This document shows, piece after piece, positions 34,788 through 41,220 of a DNA stretch of 64,000 nucleotides. The position numbers were made by a program, and so were the translations under genes. The notes under the pieces were generated by a model, which saw only the letters and a list, made by a program, of their open reading frames with translations, did no database searches and was not told the origin of the DNA. Source of the stretch: an uncultured Tateyamaria sp. (lineage in GTDB: Bacteria > Pseudomonadota > Alphaproteobacteria > Rhodobacterales > Rhodobacteraceae); NCBI RefSeq assembly GCF_947503465.1, contig NZ_CANNDN010000001.1, positions 2,191,501 through 2,255,500 on the forward strand, given 5' to 3'. How positions within the stretch are numbered: position 1 is the stretch's first letter; the number at the start of each line of letters is the position of its first letter.

Positions 34788-35845
34788 GCAACGCCTACTT
34801 GGACAAGCGCAGCGGCCACATCCTGAAACGCCCTGGCCTGGGCACTATCGGGCTGGCTTACGGCGATGGGGGCACCCCCGTCGGCAGCGAGGCGTATCTG
34901 CAGATCCAACGGCACTTCGGCCAGCAGCGGCACACCCAGCTTCTCGGCTTCGGCCTTTACACCGCCATGTCCGAATACGTGTTCTTCATGTCCGCAACTT
35001 GAACAGATATGCGTGCTCATATTCTCGATCATACCAACGATCGGCACATGCAGTTGCTGGAACATGTCCACACCTTTGCGCGCATCCAAAAGGGCGACAT
35101 CCTGCGGTGTAGAGACGATGATTGCCCCATCCACCGCAAATTTCTGCGACAGCGTCATCTGCACGTCACCCGTACCGGGCGGCAGATCCACAATCAGCAC
35201 ATCCAGGGCGCCCCACTGCACCTGCGTCATCATCTGTTGCAGCGCACCCATCAGCATCGGCCCGCGCCAGACAACCGCCTGGTCGTCGTTCATCATCAAC
35301 CCGATGGACATCATGGTCACACCGTGGTTCCGCATCGGCAGGATGGTTTTGCCATCAGGCGAAGCGGGTCGACCGGAGACGCCCAGCATCCGCGGCTGAG
35401 ATGGACCATAAACGTCTGCATCCAACAGGCCCACGCGCCGCCCCTGTTGCGCCAACGCACAGGCGAGGTTGGCGGAGACAGTGGATTTGCCGACGCCGCC
35501 CTTGCCTGACGCCACCGCCAGAATGCGGTTGATGCCGGGGACCTTCTGGGGGCCTTTCGGCTCTGCGGCGCGTTGTGGTTTCAAGTCTGGCGGCGGGGCC
35601 TTCTCGGTGTGGCCGGTCAGGATTATGGACACGGTTTCAATCCCGTGTAGTGCGCCAACCGCCGCCTCCGCCTTTGCTTTCACAGCCTCATACTCGGCCG
35701 CTTGCGCCGGGTTGATCTCCATCACGAAACGGACTGTACCGCCGTCGACGTTCAAGGCCCGCATCACGCCCGAAGACACAATGTCGCCGCCTGGCGCCTC
35801 GATCCCTTTCAAGGCGTCCAGAACCTGTTCCCTGCCTGTTTTCAC
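34784..35845 (-). CDS. mrp: Mrp/NBP35-family Fe-S carrier ATPase
   Basis: A 353-residue cytoplasmic P-loop protein that inserts Fe-S clusters into target enzymes. It has an N-terminal DUF59 domain (about 1-90), then the deviant Walker A AVASGKGGVGKSTVSANLA near residue 110. LIVDLPPGTGDVQMTLSQ is near 213, and MSTHICSSCGHEEHVFGHGG near 268 carries the CxxC that holds the bridging cluster. Most alphaproteobacteria have one housekeeping copy; its place between formate dehydrogenase accessory genes suggests it matures the many Fe-S clusters encoded here. It lies 3 nt after DUF6494. Confidence 0.92.
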   Translation of the reverse strand: MKTGREQVLDALKGIEAPGGDIVSSGVMRALNVDGGTVRFVMEINPAQAAEYEAVKAKAEAAVGALHGIETVSIILTGHTEKAPPPDLKPQRAAEPKGPQKVPGINRILAVASGKGGVGKSTVSANLACALAQQGRRVGLLDADVYGPSQPRMLGVSGRPASPDGKTILPMRNHGVTMMSIGLMMNDDQAVVWRGPMLMGALQQMMTQVQWGALDVLIVDLPPGTGDVQMTLSQKFAVDGAIIVSTPQDVALLDARKGVDMFQQLHVPIVGMIENMSTHICSSCGHEEHVFGHGGVKAEAEKLGVPLLAEVPLDLQIRLAADGGAPIAVSQPDSAQARAFQDVAAALVQVGVA

Positions 35846-35848
35846 GGT

Positions 35849-36040
35849 TCAGTCCTGTCCCTTGATCTCGCCCGTGACCTCGTGGGTCATGTCCAGTTCA
35901 TTGATGGTGATGACGGCCTTGACCGCATAGGTCTTGCCGCTGGTATCCGCCTCGCGCATGGCCTCTTCAATCGCCTGTTGCGAGGTCACGCCGACCTGCT
36001 TCAGGAACTTGCGCATGGACATGTTGAAATCGTCGCTCAT
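35849..36040 (-). CDS. DUF6494 small protein
   Basis: A 63-residue protein: MSDDFNMSMRKFLKQVGVTS followed by QQAIEEAMREADTSGKTYAV. It resembles the DUF6494 group of alphaproteobacteria, of unknown function. GGAGACC precedes the ATG. It leads the unit with mrp 3 nt behind and diverges from the cytochrome gene with 55 bp between starts. Confidence 0.72.
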   Translation of the reverse strand: MSDDFNMSMRKFLKQVGVTSQQAIEEAMREADTSGKTYAVKAVITINELDMTHEVTGEIKGQD

Positions 36041-36095
36041 GGCTCGGGTCTCCCTATCGTTGACGGATCGCGTGGCAGCGACTTACGCTAAGCTC

Positions 36096-36827
36096 ATGCG
36101 ACTTGTTATGGTGATCTTGGCCTTGTTGCCCTGTTTGGCAATGGCCGATGACAAGCGGGTGGAGTTCTATGCCCCGCCTGCGTTGGTCGAAAGCGGACTG
36201 ATCAAGCATATCGCGCCGCGCTTTTCGCTGAAAACCCAGGTTCGGGTCGAAATCGTGGACGATCCGGGCGCGGCGGAACTGGTGTTGGGCCCTGAGGGGA
36301 GCGCGCTGTTTTCCGGTTTGGGTAAGGTCTGGCACATGGACTTGCGCAGTGACGGTAAGGGCGCACAGCGCTTTGCAGACTGGCTTGCTTCCGATGTGGG
36401 CCGCCGCACGGTTCAGAGTTTTGCCCCCGACGGTGTGCAGATCTTTACAGAGCCGAAGGTGGAAAAGACTGTCGTGGCCGAGGTCGAGATGACCGGCAAT
36501 GCGGTGGCGGGACAGGAGGCCTCGTGGGCCAAATGCGGGCGCTGTCATGTGACGGAACGGGGCAGGGGCGGCTTTGGCATCGGATCGACCCCCAGCTTTT
36601 TCGTAATGCGCGGGTTCGAAGATTGGCAGGCGCGCTTCGCCGGGTTCTATGTGTTGAAGCCGCACGCCGCGTTCACACAGTTGGAGGGGGTCACGGACCC
36701 GTTTCCCATCGACCGCCCGTCGCCTATTGCGCCAATCGAATTGACGCTGGACGATCTGGAGGCGATCCTTGCCTACGTGGCCGCGTTGGCCCCGGCCGAT
36801 CTGGGCGATCCTTTGATCCATCAGTGA
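36096..36827 (+). CDS. Cytochrome c with a shrunken binding-protein-like N-terminal domain
   Basis: A 243-residue exported protein (signal about 1-16). Residues 20-120 look like a periplasmic-binding-protein fold with its middle removed. The start RVEFYAPPALVESGLIKHIA resembles the first strand and helix of TupA/ModA. FADWLASDVGRRTVQSF followed by DGVQIF resembles the typical C-terminal segment of such proteins. A single covalent haem site, C147-G-R-C150-H151, follows, then a cytochrome c-like tail. Probably a periplasmic electron carrier or assembly factor for formate dehydrogenase. The 3' end overlaps the convergent polyferredoxin by 7 bp. The haem call is firm; the binding-protein origin is inferred. 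Confidence 0.8.
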   Translation: MRLVMVILALLPCLAMADDKRVEFYAPPALVESGLIKHIAPRFSLKTQVRVEIVDDPGAAELVLGPEGSALFSGLGKVWHMDLRSDGKGAQRFADWLASDVGRRTVQSFAPDGVQIFTEPKVEKTVVAEVEMTGNAVAGQEASWAKCGRCHVTERGRGGFGIGSTPSFFVMRGFEDWQARFAGFYVLKPHAAFTQLEGVTDPFPIDRPSPIAPIELTLDDLEAILAYVAALAPADLGDPLIHQ

Positions 36828-38767
36828 TCGCGTCGTTTTGACAGGTAGTCATCGGTGGTGCGCACGCGGGGTCGTTCGCCACCCTGGAACGGGTTGTCGT
36901 CAGCGTGGAACTGCGCCGTGACCCGGCAATTGTCGCACATCTGGATCATGCGCAGCTTGTCGCCCGTGAACATGGCATGGTCCTGCAGCTTTTCCGTGAT
37001 CCGGTCGATGGCAGATTTGGAGCCGAACAGCGCGCCGCATTCAATGCAGGGAAACGGTTCTTCCTCGTTCAGCACCACTTGGGTCAGCGCCGCGTCGGTC
37101 AGGTTCAGGCGCGGTTCGTAAGCAATCGCGTCTTCGGGGCAGATATTAGCGCACAGGCCGCATTGCAGGCAGGCGTTTTCCTGAAACCGTAGTTGCGGCT
37201 TGTCTGAGTTGTCACCCAAAGCGCCGGAGGGGCAAAACGACACGCAGGACAGGCACAGCGTGCAGGCATCGGTGTCGACCAGCACCACACCGTAAGGCGC
37301 GCCGTCGGGCAGCGCGATGCTGTCGGTGTCGGGGTGCAGCGCCTTGGCCGCTTGGCGTGCGATCTGGCGCCGCGTGCCCATGGGGCGGACGGGGGTCGCG
37401 ACGGGGGCCGTGGCCGTGGCCGCGTAAAGCGCGTCGCTCATGGCGTCCGGGTCGGGTGTGTCGAGCAGGGTGGCCTTGCCGTCGCCTGCGATGGCGGTGG
37501 TGAGCGCGATTTGCGTCGATAACGCTGCCACATCCGCCTTGGGGCCGGGCAAGAGCGTGACGCTCGCGAACCCTGCGGCAAGGGCGGCAACCGCCTCGGC
37601 GTGGCCAAAGGCGCCGATGGCCGACATCTCAAGCGGGATAGTATCGGCAGGCAGGCCGCGCCCGTGGCGGGCCGACAGGCGGATCATTTCGGCCCCATGG
37701 CTGTCATGGACCAGAAGGCGGGGGGCGGTGCCGCCCGCGTCTAGGAATGCCTTGGCCATGGTCTGGACCCGGCGCATGGTCAGGTCCACGGGCGGCGCGT
37801 CATAGGTGATGGCCCCCGACGGGCAGGCGGCGGAACAGGCACCGCAGCCGGCGCAGATCATCGGGTCGATTGCAACATGGTCCCCGGCGGAGGTGATGGC
37901 CCCGGTGGGACACAGGTCAAGGCAGTTGGTGCACCCCGTCTGTTCCGCGCGGGAATGGGCGCAGAGCAGGGGGGCGGTTTTGACATAAAGCGTCTTTTCG
38001 AAGGTGCCGGTCAGGTGCGAGGCGGCGAGGATGGCTGCCGCGACACCGGGCGCGTGGCTTGGGTCCGCGCGTAGATAGCCGTCGCGCTTTTCATGGGCCG
38101 GGAACAGGGGTGTATCGCCGCGCAGGTCGAGCAGGATGTCGCATTGCGATCGTGCGCCGTCTTGCGGGTCCGTCAGGGTAAACGCCCCGCGCCCGCCCGG
38201 TTCGATCTGTTGCAGGGCGTCGATGACCACCTCGAACTGTGCGAACGCGCCGGACGCGCGGCGCAGTGTGCCCACCACCACGTCATAGGCGCGGGTGTCG
38301 GGGATGTCGGCGGCGTCCGACAGCAGGACGGTGACGCCCAGATGATCCTTGAGCTGTTCGGCGGCATCGATCGCGACAGCGGCGGGGCCGAGGATCAGGC
38401 ACAGCCCTTCGCTGACCACATCAAGCGTCTTTTCCGGCTCGGACGGCAGCATGGCGTCAGCGATGAGTGCAGACATTTTGGGCAGTTTCGGGGCGGCATC
38501 GTCGCTCCACCCGGCGCGGTCGCGCAGGTCCAGAGTGGGGGGTGCAGGCAAGTCCAGACCCTCTGCCAACTCCTCGAACACGCGGGCTTCCTGGGTGCAG
38601 CAAAAAACTGCGTCGCCCCGCTCAAGTGCGGCTTGGGCCCGGTCCAACTGAGCAGTGCAGAGCGCTGAACAGGGTGGGAGGACGTCGAGGCCGGTCGCCT
38701 GCGACAACCCCTCTGCGTCGATGGCTTGAGTACCCAGACAATCGCATGTTATCAGTGACTTGGCCAC
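36821..38767 (-). CDS. Polyferredoxin (four [4Fe-4S] motifs) of the formate dehydrogenase island
   Basis: A 648-residue cytoplasmic Fe-S protein. Four ferredoxin motifs lie in two pairs: C269/C279/C282/C286 (first spacing unusually long), C305/C308/C311/C315, C502/C505/C508/C512 and C533/C536/C539/C543. A C-terminal four-Cys site (C574, C577, C611, C614) may bind zinc or iron. The N-terminus has further Cys (C8, C10, C33, C37, C56, C57). The GTG start at 38767 follows AAGGGG; a longer reading to 38794 has no such site. It is a usual companion of DUF3305/DUF3306 genes and may carry electrons to or from formate dehydrogenase. Confidence 0.85.
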   Translation of the reverse strand: MAKSLITCDCLGTQAIDAEGLSQATGLDVLPPCSALCTAQLDRAQAALERGDAVFCCTQEARVFEELAEGLDLPAPPTLDLRDRAGWSDDAAPKLPKMSALIADAMLPSEPEKTLDVVSEGLCLILGPAAVAIDAAEQLKDHLGVTVLLSDAADIPDTRAYDVVVGTLRRASGAFAQFEVVIDALQQIEPGGRGAFTLTDPQDGARSQCDILLDLRGDTPLFPAHEKRDGYLRADPSHAPGVAAAILAASHLTGTFEKTLYVKTAPLLCAHSRAEQTGCTNCLDLCPTGAITSAGDHVAIDPMICAGCGACSAACPSGAITYDAPPVDLTMRRVQTMAKAFLDAGGTAPRLLVHDSHGAEMIRLSARHGRGLPADTIPLEMSAIGAFGHAEAVAALAAGFASVTLLPGPKADVAALSTQIALTTAIAGDGKATLLDTPDPDAMSDALYAATATAPVATPVRPMGTRRQIARQAAKALHPDTDSIALPDGAPYGVVLVDTDACTLCLSCVSFCPSGALGDNSDKPQLRFQENACLQCGLCANICPEDAIAYEPRLNLTDAALTQVVLNEEEPFPCIECGALFGSKSAIDRITEKLQDHAMFTGDKLRMIQMCDNCRVTAQFHADDNPFQGGERPRVRTTDDYLSKRRDH

Positions 38768-39097
38768 GTCATTCCCCTTGCTGCGACGGTTCAATTCCCT
38801 ACCGTCCGGCTGGATGTTTCGTGCAGCGTAGCCATGATTCGCAGCGGTTCACAAACCGTTTTCCAGATCAACCGCGCCCCGAAGAGGTTCTTATTTCGGT
38901 CCGCTGATTCGCGATTCGGTATGCAACTGTATTCCCGACTGAAATAGTCGTGATGGACATTTCGACCCTGCGCGCGACGGACCCCGGGTCAGGCTGGCCA
39001 AATTGCCTTGGCGCTTCCGTATCAAGCTGTTTCGGCAACATGCCGCTTTGAGGATGAATTTTTTGGCAGTTTTATGACGGCCAAGGGAGGACATAGG
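38768..39097. promoter_or_regulatory. Divergent control region of the polyferredoxin and formate dehydrogenase operons
   Basis: This 330-bp gap separates the minus-strand polyferredoxin gene and the plus-strand DUF3305-fdh operon. GACT-gaaat-AGTC at 38937-38949 is a perfect short inverted repeat that nearly recurs twice before fbpA. The plus-strand gene is preceded by a strong ribosome-binding site, GGGAGG at 39085-39090. No gene is convincing in the gap. Confidence 0.5.
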
Positions 39098-39661
39098 GTG
39101 ATCCGAAACCCCGAACAGTACCAAACCATGCCTCTGGGCGTCGTGTTGCGGCGCTTGCCGGGTGTGACGCGTTGGGCCTCCTATTCCTGGAAAGCCGTGG
39201 CTGTCTTGCCTGGTGCTGGCCCGGCCGATTGGCAGGAGATGCGGCACGAAGGTGAAGCCGTGGAGTACCACGCCGCCACCTTGCCGCTGGACCTGCATGG
39301 GGCCGAGACGGAGGCGTATCTGCACGGCTTGTCCGCGGAGGTGCCCAGTATCTACGTCGTGATGCGGGAATGCCCCGGCGATCAGCCGCTTGAGGTGTTG
39401 TTGGTCACGGCTTCGCCCTACGAGGCGCAGGACTATACCGACAGCGGCGAAGAGATTGTCGAGAAGGTGCCGATGCCTGCCGGTTTGATGGCGTGGGTGC
39501 AGGGCTTTGTCACCGACTTCCACCAGGACGAAGTGTTCATCAAGCGCAAACGCGACAAGAAGCGCACCGACCTGACGCAGGACGGCATTGGTGATCCGAG
39601 GATTTCATCGGCGGCGGACATCTATGCGTCTCCTGCGCGGCAACGGAGGCGGGTGCATTGA
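39098..39661 (+). CDS. DUF3305 formate dehydrogenase accessory protein
   Basis: A 187-residue cytoplasmic protein. The core MPLGVVLRRLPGVTRWASY and PSIYVVMRECPGDQPLEVLL is that of DUF3305, found almost only beside formate dehydrogenase genes in alpha- and betaproteobacteria. Function is unknown; an assembly role is inferred. I chose the GTG at 39098 because GGGAGG lies 7 nt upstream; earlier in-frame ATGs (39008, 39074) have weaker sites. It leads the fdh operon and overlaps DUF3306 by 4 nt. Confidence 0.82.
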   Translation: MIRNPEQYQTMPLGVVLRRLPGVTRWASYSWKAVAVLPGAGPADWQEMRHEGEAVEYHAATLPLDLHGAETEAYLHGLSAEVPSIYVVMRECPGDQPLEVLLVTASPYEAQDYTDSGEEIVEKVPMPAGLMAWVQGFVTDFHQDEVFIKRKRDKKRTDLTQDGIGDPRISSAADIYASPARQRRRVH

Positions 39662-40209
39662 GCGCGACACGCGACTTCTGGTCCCGCCGACGTGCCGGGG
39701 TAGAGGCCGAGGAGCAGGCACTGGAGGCGCGTGCCGTCGAGGCGCAGGATGCGGAACTGGCCGAGCGCCCGGACGAAGAGATTTTGGCCGAGTTGAACCT
39801 GCCCGAGCCGGAGGCGCTGGACAGCCCCGATTCGGTGCAGGAATTCCTGAAGGCCGAGGTGCCGCAGCGCTTGAAGACCCGCGCGCTGCGCCGCTTGTGG
39901 CGGCTGAACCCGATGCTCGCCAATCTGGATGGGCTGGTGGATTACGGTGAGGATTACACTGACGCGGCCACGGTCATCGAGAACATGCAGACCGTCTATC
40001 AGGTCGGCAAAGGCATGATGACGGCCTTCCTTGAGGACGAGGAAGAGGAGGCTGAAGAGGCCCCCGTCGAAGAGATCGACGAGATTGCAGACGAAGAAGA
40101 AGAGGCGCCGCTGATTGCCGCCGCCGAACCCACCCCCTTGCCCGAACCGGAGCCCGAGCCGCCTGCGATGCCGCAGCGCCGGATGCGGTTTGCGTTTGAT
40201 ACTGCCTGA
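39658..40209 (+). CDS. DUF3306 formate dehydrogenase accessory protein
   Basis: A 183-residue protein with TTG start, overlapping the DUF3305 stop (TTGA). It begins SATRDFWSRRRAGVEAEEQA, contains LKTRALRRLWRLNPMLANLD and DGLVDYGEDYTD, and has a very acidic stretch (about 120-150). The Pro/Glu-rich C-terminus ends in RRMRFAFDTA. This is the normal DUF3306 layout. Function is unknown; it always travels with DUF3305. The stop shares one base with the TorD start (TGATG). Confidence 0.82.
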   Translation: MSATRDFWSRRRAGVEAEEQALEARAVEAQDAELAERPDEEILAELNLPEPEALDSPDSVQEFLKAEVPQRLKTRALRRLWRLNPMLANLDGLVDYGEDYTDAATVIENMQTVYQVGKGMMTAFLEDEEEEAEEAPVEEIDEIADEEEEAPLIAAAEPTPLPEPEPEPPAMPQRRMRFAFDTA

Positions 40210-40832
40210 TGGAAGAGCCGAAGATGACAGCCGCCGAAGACACTTCAATCGCTGACATGGATCGCGCGCGTGCGGATCTCTACAACTTTCTCGGCGCGTT
40301 GCTGGCGGGGCCACCGGATGAGATGTTGCTGAGCCAGACCGCGGGTCTGAGCGGGGATGCCACGGAGCTGGGGCAGGCGATTGGGACGCTGTCCAAGCTG
40401 GCCAAAGTCACCAAGCCCAAGGCGGCGGAGTCCGAGTTCAACAAGTTGTTCATCGGTCTGGGGCGGGGCGAATTGCTGCCCTTTGCGAGCTACTACCTCA
40501 CCGGGTTTCTCAACGAAAAACCGCTGGCGACCCTGCGCCAGGACATGGGCCGGATCGGCATGCAGCGATCCGAGACGGTGTTTGAGCCCGAGGACAGTAT
40601 CGCAAGCCTGATGGAGATGATGGGCGCGATGATCGTGGGCCGGTTTGGCACGCCTGCGGACATCACGGCGCAAAAGACGTTTTTCAACAAGCATATCGGC
40701 CCGTGGGCCGGACACTTTTTCACCGATCTGGAGGAGGCGAAGACGTCGGTTTTCTATTCGCCCGTCGGCACGGTGGGGAAGATTTTCATGGCCGTGGAGG
40801 CGGAAGCCTTCCGGATGAGCGGCGCTGAATGA
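40209..40832 (+). CDS. TorD/DmsD-family redox enzyme chaperone
   Basis: A 207-residue all-helical cytoplasmic chaperone. It holds the molybdo/tungsto-enzyme apoprotein and its Tat signal until cofactor loading is finished. RADLYNFLGALLAGPPDEML near residue 19, FNKLFIGLGRGELLPFASYY near 79 and TGFLNEKPL are typical of this family. E102-P-E-D-type acidic motif is seen as FEPEDSIASLMEMMGAMI near 125. It is the likely partner of FdhA, whose Tat signal is clear. Confidence 0.87.
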   Translation: MEEPKMTAAEDTSIADMDRARADLYNFLGALLAGPPDEMLLSQTAGLSGDATELGQAIGTLSKLAKVTKPKAAESEFNKLFIGLGRGELLPFASYYLTGFLNEKPLATLRQDMGRIGMQRSETVFEPEDSIASLMEMMGAMIVGRFGTPADITAQKTFFNKHIGPWAGHFFTDLEEAKTSVFYSPVGTVGKIFMAVEAEAFRMSGAE

Positions 40833-40885
40833 GGCGTCAAAAGGGGTGCGGCGACGCATCCGCAACAGCGAGAGGAGACGATCGC

Positions 40886-41074
40886 ATGAGCAAGAAAGAT
40901 GATGGTGCATCGCGCCGCGACTTTCTGAAGCTGGCCGGAACGGCAGCCCCCGCAGCAGCGGTGGCGGTTGCATCGGCAGGCGGGGCGCAGGCGGCGGCAG
41001 AGCCGGACCTGGCTTTGGAAAAGATGCAGGATACCGCGCATACGCGTGCGTATTTTGAGAGCGCCAAGTTTTAA
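40886..41074 (+). CDS. FdhX-type small Tat-signal protein
   Basis: A 62-residue protein that is nearly all Tat signal: SRRDFLKLAGTAAPAAAVAV, then an Ala-rich stretch and a short tail ending RAYFESAKF. This is the 'formate dehydrogenase region TAT target' family found only in such operons. It may travel with FdhA as a small subunit or guide. The ATG at 40886 has GAGAGGAGAC upstream; a longer reading from 40829 lacks one. It is followed by a 146-bp gap before fdhA with no other gene. Confidence 0.85.
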   Translation: MSKKDDGASRRDFLKLAGTAAPAAAVAVASAGGAQAAAEPDLALEKMQDTAHTRAYFESAKF

Positions 41075-41220
41075 ACTGCGCAAGAAGATCGCAACGCCCG
41101 GGAATAAGCCCGGACGGGGCAGGAGATCAGCGACTGGTTGCGTGACGCCCGACTGCTGAGACCCATTGAGAGACCAAGCGAGCCATTCGGGAACGATGGC
41201 AAGCAAGGGAGGAAGCAACA

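Noticed and set aside
38990-39020. Possible sigma-54 promoter (TGGCC-AAATTGCC) before DUF3305
   Set aside because: GG and GC are eight rather than the required eleven positions apart, so it does not fit the -24/-12 spacing.
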